Part shown: positions 1-6,626 of the stretch, in pieces
Position numbering within the stretch: position 1 is the stretch's first letter
Layout of the letters: the number at the start of each line of letters is the position of its first letter
Assembly (NCBI GenBank): GCA_903898215.1
Contig: CAIUEQ010000235.1
Span: 1 to 7,161 of the forward strand
DNA: 7,161 nucleotides
Direction: 5' to 3'
Source: an uncultured Bacteroidota bacterium
GTDB lineage: Bacteria; Bacteroidota; Bacteroidia; UKL13-3
The notes under the pieces: model-generated
The model's input: only the letters and a program-made list of their open reading frames with translations
What the model was told of the DNA's origin: nothing
The model's database searches: none
Program-made: the position numbers and the translations under genes

Positions 1-1
1 A

Positions 2-370
2 CTGTTTAATCTTACTAAAGAAATAACAGAAAAACTTGCAGCATCAAATAAAAAAAGTCCTGTTTTACATGACCTCAGAGACCATTATATAAAACTCGAA
101 ACACTCATCGAAGAAGGTTCCGACAGCATTCAGAGTTTGCTTAATATTTACATTTCCTTATCATCACAACGCACAAATGAAGTGATGCGAATACTTACAG
201 TTTTTACTGCATTTTTTCTACCACTTACTTTTATTGTTGGAGTGTATGGAATGAATTTTAAATTTATGCCTGAGCTTGAAAATCCAATTGGCTATCCTGG
301 AGTTTTGATTGCAATGCTAATTATCACAATTGGAATATGGATTTGGTTTAAGCGCAGAGGTTGGATGTAG
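2..370 (+). CDS. corA: CorA-family Mg2+/Co2+ channel, C-terminal part (5' end outside window)
   Basis: This is the last 122 residues of a CorA-type divalent cation channel, which forms inner-membrane pentamers for Mg2+ uptake. The frame is open from base 2, so the N-terminal cytoplasmic domain lies upstream of the window. Visible residues 1-60 are a charged helical stretch that fits the long stalk helix. TM1 follows at about 63-82 and ends in the family's signature Gly-Met-Asn at 83-85, which forms the pore mouth. Next come the short periplasmic loop containing Met-Pro-Glu-Leu (89-92), TM2 at about 99-116, and a basic tail ending KRRGWM. The motif order and the tail are typical for the family. 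A TTG at 137 could be read as a start but is internal. The gene converges on the skp-like gene and has no functional link to the - strand operon. Family assignment is firm; ion preference is not readable from this part. Confidence 0.9.
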   Translation: MFNLTKEITEKLAASNKKSPVLHDLRDHYIKLETLIEEGSDSIQSLLNIYISLSSQRTNEVMRILTVFTAFFLPLTFIVGVYGMNFKFMPELENPIGYPGVLIAMLIITIGIWIWFKRRGWM

Positions 371-391
371 TAATCGTAAAATGATTTCACT

Positions 392-422
392 AAAAAGCCC
401 CGAGAAATTCCCGGGGCTTTTT
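392..422. terminator. Rho-independent terminator, probably bidirectional
   Basis: An 11-base perfect inverted repeat, AAAAAGCCCCG (392-402) and CGGGGCTTTTT (412-422), encloses a 9-base loop. The loop contains a further small GAA/TTC match. The G+C core is flanked by A's on one side and T's on the other, so transcripts from either strand end in a hairpin followed by a U-run. It lies between the stop of corA (370) and the stop of the last skp-like gene (449), so it can serve both convergent units. Confidence 0.88.
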
Positions 423-448
423 TATTTATAAAAATCTTTTAATGATAA

Positions 449-1027
449 TTATTTTTGTTGTGGTGCTGATGGTCTTGCTGCCGGTGGCATTGCAGGAGAA
501 TCAGAAATCAATAATTTCTTTTTAACTAAACCCATCATATCTTCACTTTCTGGTTTAAAAAGAATTGGTGATCCCGGGCTTGAATCAAAAACGTAATAGA
601 AATTATTTTCTTTTGAAACATCACCAATAGCTTTTTTAGCTTTTTCGATAATTGGTTTCAATAAAGATTCTTCCTTTTTACGTACATCCTGTTGAGCTGA
701 TTGCTGAAAACTTTGAATACGAGCTTGCATATCGCGTAATTCTTTTTGTTTCATTTCTTTAATCGCATCAGCCATTTTAGGTTCTTGCTTTTGATATTCT
801 TCCCCTTTTTTCTCGAGTTCTGAACTCATTTTTCTAAGTTCGTCTTCAAGTTGTTTTCCGTATGCTTCCATATCGGAATTTGCTTTTTTGTACTCGGGCA
901 TTTGCTGCATCAATTCCTGAAAATCGATGTAACCTAATTTGTGGGACTGCTGTGCATTTGCTCCTGCAAATCCGAAACACATGAACGTAAATGTTGCTAA
1001 TGTGATTTTTAAAATTGCTTTCTTCAT
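449..1027 (-). CDS. OmpH/Skp-family periplasmic chaperone (distal copy)
   Basis: A 192-residue protein of the OmpH/Skp family: periplasmic trimeric chaperones that hold unfolded outer-membrane proteins on the way to BamA. Residues 1-25 are a signal peptide ending Ala-Asn-Ala before Gln-Gln. The mature start (LGYIDFQELMQQMPEY, 31-46) is the usual first strand and helix of the fold. Residues about 47-138 are a long Lys/Glu/Gln-rich helical stretch that fits the coiled-coil arms. LKPI at 123-126 begins the return to the body, which includes FYYVFD (143-148). The C-terminal tail (about 174-192) is rich in Pro, Ala and Ser and probably disordered. The ATG is 3 bases after the stop of the preceding skp-like gene and no Shine-Dalgarno sequence is visible. 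It is the last gene of the operon, followed by the hairpin at 392-422. Family assignment is strong; client range is unknown. Confidence 0.9.
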   Translation of the reverse strand: MKKAILKITLATFTFMCFGFAGANAQQSHKLGYIDFQELMQQMPEYKKANSDMEAYGKQLEDELRKMSSELEKKGEEYQKQEPKMADAIKEMKQKELRDMQARIQSFQQSAQQDVRKKEESLLKPIIEKAKKAIGDVSKENNFYYVFDSSPGSPILFKPESEDMMGLVKKKLLISDSPAMPPAARPSAPQQK

Positions 1028-1030
1028 TGT

Positions 1031-1618
1031 TTACTTTTTGATTGGATTATTTATTGGATTACTACTATTATTATTTGGTGCTGCAATTATTTTACTTTTT
1101 GTAACTGCTATTCCTAATTCGGTTAACACTTCGTCACTTTTATCATAACGTGCATTTGTGTATAGCATAATTAACTCACCCGACTTGGCAAATATAAAGT
1201 CTAATGCGCTTTGTTTTGCAATTTTCTGTACTGCATCAAAAACTTTATCCTGAATTGGCTTAATTAACTCTTGACGTTTTTTAAAAAGATCTCCTTCGTA
1301 GCCAAATTTAAGGTTACGATAATCACGCAAATCTTTTTCTTTATCTTTTATTTCCTGCTCACGTTTCTTACGCAAATCTTCTGTTAATAAAACTTGTTCA
1401 GCTTGATAATCTTTATACATTTTATCAATGTTGATTTGTTTTTTTTCAATTTCCTTTTGCCAATCTTCTGATAATTGGTCGAGTTGTTTTTGTGCCGAAC
1501 GATAAGCCGGCATCATATCCAAAATGTATTCGGTATCTACATATGCAAATCGCTGTGCAAAGCTGCAGTATGATATTGCCGACATAAAAAATACAGAAAA
1601 AATAATTCTTTTTATCAT
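1031..1618 (-). CDS. OmpH/Skp-family periplasmic chaperone (bamA-proximal copy)
   Basis: A 195-residue OmpH/Skp-family protein, a paralog of the next gene downstream but clearly diverged from it. The signal peptide covers residues 1-21 (Ser-Phe-Ala before Gln). A Cys at 18 is preceded by Tyr, so it is not a lipobox. The body begins FAYVDTEYILDMMPAY (24-39), continues into a highly charged helix (about 42-115) predicted to form the coiled-coil arm, and returns at LIKPI (118-122) to DFIFAKS (140-146). The tail (about 176-195) is Asn/Pro-rich (PNNNSSNPINNP) and probably unstructured. It starts 11 bases after the bamA stop; the spacer AAAAGTTTGTT holds no Shine-Dalgarno sequence. Next to bamA, its likely job is to carry unfolded barrels to the BAM machine. 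Two adjacent Skp-like genes after bamA are common in Bacteroidota. Confidence 0.9.
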   Translation of the reverse strand: MIKRIIFSVFFMSAISYCSFAQRFAYVDTEYILDMMPAYRSAQKQLDQLSEDWQKEIEKKQINIDKMYKDYQAEQVLLTEDLRKKREQEIKDKEKDLRDYRNLKFGYEGDLFKKRQELIKPIQDKVFDAVQKIAKQSALDFIFAKSGELIMLYTNARYDKSDEVLTELGIAVTKSKIIAAPNNNSSNPINNPIKK

Positions 1619-1629
1619 AACAAACTTTT

Positions 1630-4164
1630 TTAAAACTGCTGTCCAATTAAGAAATGAAAATTACCCAGATTGGCTGCCGAATTGTATAAAACTGCATCAA
1701 ATCCATAACCATAATCCAATCCTATCATTCCAAACATTGGTAAAAATATTCGTACTCCAACACCAACCGAACGATACACTTCAAAAGGATTAAAATCTTT
1801 AAAATCCAACCATGCTCCACCTGCTTCAGCAAATACCAAAGGGTAAACTGTTGCTTGTGGATTTAATGAAATTGGGTATCTTAATTCCATTGTATATCTG
1901 TTGTAAATTGTTCCTCCAATTCGTGTTGGAAATCCGTTTACATTTTGTGTTGGGGTAAGTGAGTTATCTTGATATCCTCTTAAAGCAATGAGTTCTCTTC
2001 CATCTAGATTAAACCCGAGTAAACCTGCACCACCAACCCAAAAACGTTCGAAAGGGGTCATCCCAACAACTGGATTATAGGAACCAATATATCCGAAATT
2101 TGCTCTGCTCATAAACACTAACTTCCCAATGATACTGGTATAAGTTGTTGCATCAAATTTCCATTTATAAAACTCCAGCCAACGCATTTTTTCACTTGCA
2201 TCCATTTTAGAATAATCCTGCCCATTTATTAAACTATATGGAGGAGTAAATTCTACCGACAATGATACATTTGATCCTCCTCGAGGATAAATCGGTTGAT
2301 CCACTGAATTTCTTCCGAGAGTTACTTTAAAAGTAAAATTATTTGTTCCTCCTGAAGGAACAGTTGGCAATAAACTTGTGCCAGATAAACTTGGAAAATT
2401 CTGATATCGTTTATAACTGGTTTGATATTGTAAAACAAAATAATCATCAGGCCATTTTACTCGTTTGCCTAAGCCCAAAACAATACCTGTGGTATTAAGT
2501 GAAGCTCTGTAATCGTTGCCAATAGGATAACCGTTACTCTGAACTGAATAATAGGTTGAAACAGAAAGTGCATTGGGTTTCTTTCCACCAAACCATGGTT
2601 CAGTAAATGAAGCACTATAAGATTGGTAGGTAGTTCCGTTTGCCTGAGCACGTAAAGATAAACGCTGTCCATCTCCCGAAGGAACCGGTGTCCAAGCTTT
2701 TTTATCAAACATACGTTGAGTAGAAAAATTATTAAGCGTTAATCCCAATGTTCCAACAATAGAAATTGCTCCCCAACCTGCTGAAAGTTCAATTTGATCA
2801 CTAGGTTTTTCTTCTACTTTATATTCGATATCAACTGTACCACTTTCAGGATGAGGAACCGGATTTACACCCAATGCTTCAGGATTAAAATATCCAACTT
2901 GTGATAATTCTCTTAACGAACGTGTAACATCTGAACGACTGAAAAGTTGTCCGGGTTTGGTTCGTAATTCTCGCAAAATAACGTGGTCGCTAGTTTTGGT
3001 ATTTCCTTTAACGGTAACTTTATTTATCCTCGCCTGATCACCTTCATGAATTCTAATTTCCAAATCTATAGAATCATTTTCCACTAATACTTCAACGGGC
3101 ATTATTCCAAAAAACAAATAACCATCATCCATGTAAAGGGTGCTTATATCCAACCCATTTTGATTCATATTTAAACGCTGATCAAGCATCGACTGGTCAT
3201 ACACATCGCCTTTATTAATTTTGATAATACTGCTGAGTTGTTCAGATGTATATTTTGTATTTCCGATAATAGAAATATTTCTAAAATAATATTTTCTTCC
3301 TTCAGAAAGATTGATGTGAATATTGATGGTAGTTGCATCATGACGATAAACTGAGTCAGATAAAATTTCAATATCACGATATCCTAACGACAAATATTTT
3401 GTAATAATTTTTTGCTTATCCTCACGAAAATCTTCCTCAATATATCTCGATTTAGCCAGGAATTTTCTTTTGCGTTTTGTTTTACTAAAAAGCTTACGAA
3501 TATCATTATCCTTCAATGCCGAATTTCCGCTAAATGTGATATCGTAAATTTTTATTTTCGGTCCTTTGTCAACTTCGATTTTAAGTTTTGCCGTATTTTT
3601 TTGAGGGTTATCCGTTTCTTGATTGATCTTCGCATCAGCATTTAAAAATCCTTTTTCAGTAAAATGTTTTTTGATTTCATTTCGTGTGCTGTTAATTAAA
3701 TTTTCGGTAATAATCTGACCTGATTTAAGAGCGAGCTCATCTCTTAAAGTGTTTGCTTTTCCTTTTCTTAATCCTTTAATGGCAAAGGTTGACAGTCGGG
3801 GTTTTTCTCTTAAATATATCTCTAATGTGATTTTATCATCCTGCACATCCATTACCCTAATTTTTACATCATCAAATAATTTCTGCTTCCACATATTTGT
3901 GATGGCTTTTGAAATATCATCAGAAGGGATTTTTATTTTTTGACCAATAGATAATCCTGTTAAAATTTGAAGTACGCTTTTATCGTAAAAATTTGTTCCT
4001 GTAATAACAATATTTGCCAGTTCATAAGTATGAGGGTGGGAATAATCGATGAAGTCCGATTTTACACCAAATCCTTTAAAGCCATTACTATCGTTATTTT
4101 GGGCATGCACATTGATGATGAATGCAATAAAAATAATCGTAAAAAAATTTCTAACTATTCTCAT
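1630..4164 (-). CDS. bamA: Outer membrane protein assembly factor BamA (Omp85 family)
   Basis: BamA is the essential outer-membrane insertase that folds beta-barrel proteins into the membrane. With the ATG at 4164 the protein has 844 residues, close to the usual 800-900. The signal peptide ends Val-His-Ala before Gln at about 21/22. Five POTRA domains follow at roughly 48-121, 122-202, 205-289, 291-376 and 378-454, several with the typical 'I..GN' turn (TFSGNSALKD, IIGNTKYTSEQL, VKGNTKTSDHVI). The 16-strand barrel spans about 456-844. It contains GTLGLTLNNF near 471-480, the loop-6 Arg-Gly-Tyr at 729-731 (the [V/L]RG[F/Y] motif of Omp85 proteins) and a C-terminal Phe. A TTG one codon upstream (4167) is a less likely start: the ATG overlaps the uppS stop as TGATG, a usual translational-coupling arrangement. 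No Cys is present. POTRA3 carries a very basic run (KTKRKRKF, about 228-235). Confidence 0.97.
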   Translation of the reverse strand: MRIVRNFFTIIFIAFIINVHAQNNDSNGFKGFGVKSDFIDYSHPHTYELANIVITGTNFYDKSVLQILTGLSIGQKIKIPSDDISKAITNMWKQKLFDDVKIRVMDVQDDKITLEIYLREKPRLSTFAIKGLRKGKANTLRDELALKSGQIITENLINSTRNEIKKHFTEKGFLNADAKINQETDNPQKNTAKLKIEVDKGPKIKIYDITFSGNSALKDNDIRKLFSKTKRKRKFLAKSRYIEEDFREDKQKIITKYLSLGYRDIEILSDSVYRHDATTINIHINLSEGRKYYFRNISIIGNTKYTSEQLSSIIKINKGDVYDQSMLDQRLNMNQNGLDISTLYMDDGYLFFGIMPVEVLVENDSIDLEIRIHEGDQARINKVTVKGNTKTSDHVILRELRTKPGQLFSRSDVTRSLRELSQVGYFNPEALGVNPVPHPESGTVDIEYKVEEKPSDQIELSAGWGAISIVGTLGLTLNNFSTQRMFDKKAWTPVPSGDGQRLSLRAQANGTTYQSYSASFTEPWFGGKKPNALSVSTYYSVQSNGYPIGNDYRASLNTTGIVLGLGKRVKWPDDYFVLQYQTSYKRYQNFPSLSGTSLLPTVPSGGTNNFTFKVTLGRNSVDQPIYPRGGSNVSLSVEFTPPYSLINGQDYSKMDASEKMRWLEFYKWKFDATTYTSIIGKLVFMSRANFGYIGSYNPVVGMTPFERFWVGGAGLLGFNLDGRELIALRGYQDNSLTPTQNVNGFPTRIGGTIYNRYTMELRYPISLNPQATVYPLVFAEAGGAWLDFKDFNPFEVYRSVGVGVRIFLPMFGMIGLDYGYGFDAVLYNSAANLGNFHFLIGQQF

Positions 4165-4166
4165 CA
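4164..4166 (-). other. TGATG stop/start overlap between uppS and bamA
   Basis: On the - strand the uppS stop TGA (4166-4164) and the bamA start ATG (4164-4162) share one base. Such overlaps usually allow ribosomes that finish the first gene to restart on the second. There is no Shine-Dalgarno-like sequence just before it, so bamA translation probably depends on uppS translation. Inferred from sequence only. Confidence 0.7.
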
Positions 4167-4907
4167 ATTTTTAATTTGTTCACTTGTTTTGCCAAACCTT
4201 CTTTCACGTTGTTGAAAATTCAAAATAGCTTCAAAAATATCTTCCTTATTAAAATCTGGCCAAAATTTATCAATAAAATACAATTCGCTATAGGCCAATT
4301 CCCATAATAAAAAATTACTAATCCGGTGCTCACCACTTGTTCTAATCATCAACTCAGGGTGAGGGAATTTTCTGGTTGATAAATGTTCATCAATGGTTTT
4401 ATCATCAATTTGATCAATTTTGATTTTCCCTTCTTTCACTTCATTTGCAATCATTTTTGTTGCATTGATGATATCCCATTTTGCACTGTAGCTTAACGCT
4501 AAAATGAGTGTCATTCGTGTATTATCTTTTGTTTCTAATATTGCAGAGGCTAATTCTTCCTGACATTTCTTAGGAAGGTCCGAAATATTTCCAATAGCTT
4601 CAAGTTTGATATTGTTTTTCATCAGCACTTTAGTTTCTTTTTTAATAGTTGAAACTAAAAGTTGCATTAATGCTCTAACTTCAATTGGTGGTCTCGACCA
4701 ATTTTCTGTTGAGAAAGCATATAACGTTAAATATTTAACACCAATTTCGGCACAAGCTTCAGTGGCTTCTTTCACAGCAGCAACACCATTTTGGTGACCA
4801 AATATTCTGAACTTCCCTTTACCTTTAGCCCACCTGCCGTTACCATCCATTATAATGGCAATATGGTTCGGAAGTTTATCTGGATTAATATTTTCTTTTA
4901 TGCTCAT
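4164..4907 (-). CDS. uppS: Isoprenyl transferase / undecaprenyl diphosphate synthase (cis-prenyltransferase)
   Basis: UppS condenses farnesyl diphosphate with eight isopentenyl diphosphates to give C55 undecaprenyl diphosphate, the lipid carrier for peptidoglycan and surface glycans. It is cytoplasmic and membrane-associated. With the ATG at 4907 it has 247 residues, a normal length. Signature elements are all present: DGNGRWA at 21-27 with catalytic/Mg-binding Asp21; FGH at 36-38; YAFSTENWSRP at 63-73; and RTSGEHRISNF at 189-199 followed by Glu208, matching the E. coli pattern of Arg194, Arg200, Ser202 and Glu213 with an offset of five. A GTG at 4946 would add 13 residues but would overlap the upstream gene by 17 bases and extend beyond the usual N-terminus, so 4907 is preferred. 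The usual Arg of the [G/S]-R-W-[D/E]-I segment is Lys here (SAKWDI, 141-146). It lies 22 bases after the PorG-like gene and is coupled to bamA. Confidence 0.96.
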   Translation of the reverse strand: MSIKENINPDKLPNHIAIIMDGNGRWAKGKGKFRIFGHQNGVAAVKEATEACAEIGVKYLTLYAFSTENWSRPPIEVRALMQLLVSTIKKETKVLMKNNIKLEAIGNISDLPKKCQEELASAILETKDNTRMTLILALSYSAKWDIINATKMIANEVKEGKIKIDQIDDKTIDEHLSTRKFPHPELMIRTSGEHRISNFLLWELAYSELYFIDKFWPDFNKEDIFEAILNFQQRERRFGKTSEQIKN

Positions 4908-4929
4908 GAATTTTCGTAAGGGTGCGAAT

Positions 4930-5745
4930 TTAATAAAATCTTGCACACTTTACTTTACGGTAAATTCGATAACTTAAACTTACCTGAGCAATCATGTACC
5001 AATCGTAGTTGTCTGAATTCCCACGTTTATATCCATTCTTATTTACAAACACTCCTCCATTTAATAAAGCCGAAGGATCAGTTAATGTTGCGGCAGCAGC
5101 ACTACTTTTTAATTTCAAAGTAATATCCGGATAGGTTTTGCTCACATCATCCAAATAATCGGTATATGTTCTTCTAAACCCAAATTGACATTCGAAGTTG
5201 AAATTTTTATTCAAAATCCATTTCACTCCTATTCCAAATGGGATTGCAAACGAGTATGGTTTATAGCTTATACCTTCGGTTTGAAAATCTTTTAGATTAT
5301 ACCACTGATTATTGTAATAACCTTGTGCATTAAATCCAAAAACTCCGATTCCTGCAAACAAGTATGAAGTAAATTTATTCTCTAAAACCCCTACTCCGTA
5401 TTTTAAATAATTGAATTCAAAAGTCGAAGCGTATTCATAAATATCGCTTTTAAAATTTAAATTTCGGGCACTATTAAAAGCAAAATTTTTATCATTTCCT
5501 GAAACCTGAGCATATGAAAATGAATTGGTCCAAGCAAAAGAAGATGAAAAATTTATTCTGGCAAAAATCCCTGAAGCTCCTTTTGTTTCAGAAACTACTG
5601 GCGTTGGGGCTAAATCACCAAAATAGTTTGCAACTCCAATTGAAGCACCAATTTCAACATTTTGTGCAGTAGCATATTGAACAACAAAAGCTAGGCAAAT
5701 AGTTGTAAGAAATCGAGTGTGAAACTTTTTTAGAATTTCGGGCAT
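4930..5745 (-). CDS. PorG-like (DUF6089) outer-membrane beta-barrel protein, uppS-proximal copy
   Basis: A 271-residue predicted outer-membrane barrel of the DUF6089 family, which includes PorG of the type IX secretion system. The signal peptide ends Ala-Thr-Ala before Gln at 27/28. The mature protein opens with EIGASIGVANYFGDL (31-45), then ARNLNFKSDIYE (93-104), YLFAGIGVFGFN (128-139), IPFGIGVK (168-175) and YTDYLDDV (194-201). RGNSDNYDWY (241-250) precedes a last strand, QVSLSYRI, and a basic end KCARFY. Alternating aromatic/small residues throughout suggest about eight strands. Mature Cys are at 186 and 267 only. In Porphyromonas gingivalis, as I recall, porG sits just before uppS and the BamA gene, so this copy is the best positional candidate for true PorG. 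The ATG lies inside the previous gene's end (16-base overlap); no better start exists in frame. The T9SS role is inference, as no other T9SS gene is visible. Confidence 0.78.
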   Translation of the reverse strand: MPEILKKFHTRFLTTICLAFVVQYATAQNVEIGASIGVANYFGDLAPTPVVSETKGASGIFARINFSSSFAWTNSFSYAQVSGNDKNFAFNSARNLNFKSDIYEYASTFEFNYLKYGVGVLENKFTSYLFAGIGVFGFNAQGYYNNQWYNLKDFQTEGISYKPYSFAIPFGIGVKWILNKNFNFECQFGFRRTYTDYLDDVSKTYPDITLKLKSSAAAATLTDPSALLNGGVFVNKNGYKRGNSDNYDWYMIAQVSLSYRIYRKVKCARFY

Positions 5746-6572
5746 CCTTGTCCCTTGTTTTTGATTACGTATGTAATACTAAAACCTCCCATAAAATACA
5801 TGTCGTTAAATTGAAAGGATTTAAATCCACGTTGATCAGCTTCTTTAAAAATATTACTACCATCTGGAGTTTTCTCATTACTACGATCAGATAACTGCGC
5901 AGCAACAGTTCCGTATGCAGCACGAATTACTCTTGGATCGGCAAAGGTGCCTGCAACATCATCCATGTAATTTGTAAAAGTAAATCGCACTCCCAAATCA
6001 AGGCCAACTGTGATATGATCACTCACTTTTTGTTTTAGTCCAAAGCCTAAAGGTATACAAACGGTAGTTAAAGCATACTTTTGTCTTTCATTATAAAGTG
6101 TGGTTCCTTGACCTTCTGTTCCTAATGGTTGCAATTCATAAATCGTGTCGTGAATTTTTGCTTTTGGATTAAAGTTAAAAACTCCAATTCCTGTAAATAA
6201 ATAGGGGATCAATTTATTTTTTCCTCGTGAATTTTTTAATAGATTTAATTCTATTTGTGCAGAGAATTCATAAATATCAGAGAAAAAACTTAAGTTTCTT
6301 GCTTTTCGATAATCGCTACTTCCAAGGGAGTCGGCACCAGATATTCTACCGTAACCAAAATATCCTTTCACTGCCCATCTTTCGTTAATATTATATCTTC
6401 CAAGTAATGCTGCAGAGGGATGTGTTTGCGAAAGCATCACACTATTATTGCTGAGGTCACCATAATAATTAGATGCACCAAGCATTAATCCAAATTCTAC
6501 ATTTTGTGAATATGATTTACAAAATGTAAATAATATAAGTATCAGGGTTAAACTTACTCTCAAGTTTTTCAT
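5730..6572 (-). CDS. PorG-like (DUF6089) outer-membrane beta-barrel protein, middle copy
   Basis: A 280-residue paralog of its two neighbours. The signal peptide is residues 1-22 (Ser-Tyr-Ser before Gln-Asn-Val-Glu-Phe). Family landmarks occur in the same order as in the downstream copy: NYYGDL (35-40), ARNLSFFSDIYE (91-102), IPYLFTGIGVFNFN (122-135), CIPLGFGLK (172-180), FTNYMDDV (199-206), NDMYFMGGFSITY (256-268) and the end CPKF (277-280). Predicted strands alternate, as in small outer-membrane barrels. Mature Cys are at 172 and 277. Compared with the downstream copy it has a longer insert between about 207 and 250. The start chosen is ATG at 6572; a TTG at 6581 would put three extra residues before the signal peptide and falls inside the predicted promoter. 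It is probably the first gene of the transcript from 6579-6609 and overlaps the next gene by 16 bases. Function is unknown beyond the family; a T9SS role is possible. Confidence 0.78.
   Translation of the reverse strand: MKNLRVSLTLILILFTFCKSYSQNVEFGLMLGASNYYGDLSNNSVMLSQTHPSAALLGRYNINERWAVKGYFGYGRISGADSLGSSDYRKARNLSFFSDIYEFSAQIELNLLKNSRGKNKLIPYLFTGIGVFNFNPKAKIHDTIYELQPLGTEGQGTTLYNERQKYALTTVCIPLGFGLKQKVSDHITVGLDLGVRFTFTNYMDDVAGTFADPRVIRAAYGTVAAQLSDRSNEKTPDGSNIFKEADQRGFKSFQFNDMYFMGGFSITYVIKNKGQGCPKF
5746..5756 (-). promoter_or_regulatory. Possible Shine-Dalgarno-like purine run before the uppS-proximal PorG-like gene
   Basis: The 11 bases before the ATG at 5745 read AAGGGACAAGG on the - strand. 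AGGGA sits 5 bases from the start codon, an acceptable Shine-Dalgarno spacing. Other starts in this window have A/T-rich leaders without such a run. The bases also encode Lys-Gly-Gln-Gly of the preceding protein, so the match may be coincidental. Confidence 0.3.
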
Positions 6573-6578
6573 GAAGGG

Positions 6579-6609
6579 CAAATATAGCCTTAGAACGAAT
6601 TAATGCAAG
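6579..6609 (-). promoter_or_regulatory. Bacteroidota-type sigma promoter (TTG-N19-TATATTTG)
   Basis: In the 54-bp gap between two PorG-like genes the - strand carries TTG (6608-6606), 19 bases, then TATATTTG (6586-6579). This matches the known Bacteroidota consensus: a TTTG/TTG element near -33 and TAnnTTTG near -7, separated by about 19-20 bases. The -33 element reads CTTG rather than TTTG. I saw no TAnnTTTG just upstream of any other gene in the block, so this is likely the operon's main promoter inside the window. The expected start, about 4-7 bases past the TTTG, falls at roughly 6572-6575, at or just before the ATG. Confidence 0.7.
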
Positions 6610-6626
6610 AAAAGATTGTTTGAATT

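Noticed and set aside
1053..1080. A short ATT-rich repeat as a possible microsatellite switch
   Set aside because: It is too short and imperfect; it is simply the Asn-rich tail of the skp-like protein.
939..1148. + strand open frame with a hydrophobic, Leu/Ile-rich peptide
   Set aside because: It is antisense to the two skp-like genes; hydrophobicity comes from the complement of Lys/Asn-rich tails and a signal peptide.
1604..1618. Lipoprotein signal in the bamA-proximal Skp-like protein (Cys18)
   Set aside because: The residue before Cys is Tyr, which does not fit a lipobox, and SFA/Q two residues further is a good signal peptidase I site.
4165..4167. TTG start for bamA at 4167
   Set aside because: The adjacent ATG at 4164 forms a standard TGATG junction with uppS; only one residue differs.
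3412..4215. Several + strand open frames opposite bamA and uppS
   Set aside because: They lie wholly antisense to well-supported genes, have no recognisable domain and no plausible start signals.
4908..4946. GTG start for uppS at 4946 giving 260 residues
   Set aside because: It adds 13 residues not typical of the family and would overlap the upstream gene; the ATG at 4907 gives the normal N-terminus and length.
6573..6581. TTG start for the middle PorG-like gene at 6581
   Set aside because: It lies within the predicted -7 promoter element and adds MPF before a complete signal peptide that begins at the ATG at 6572.
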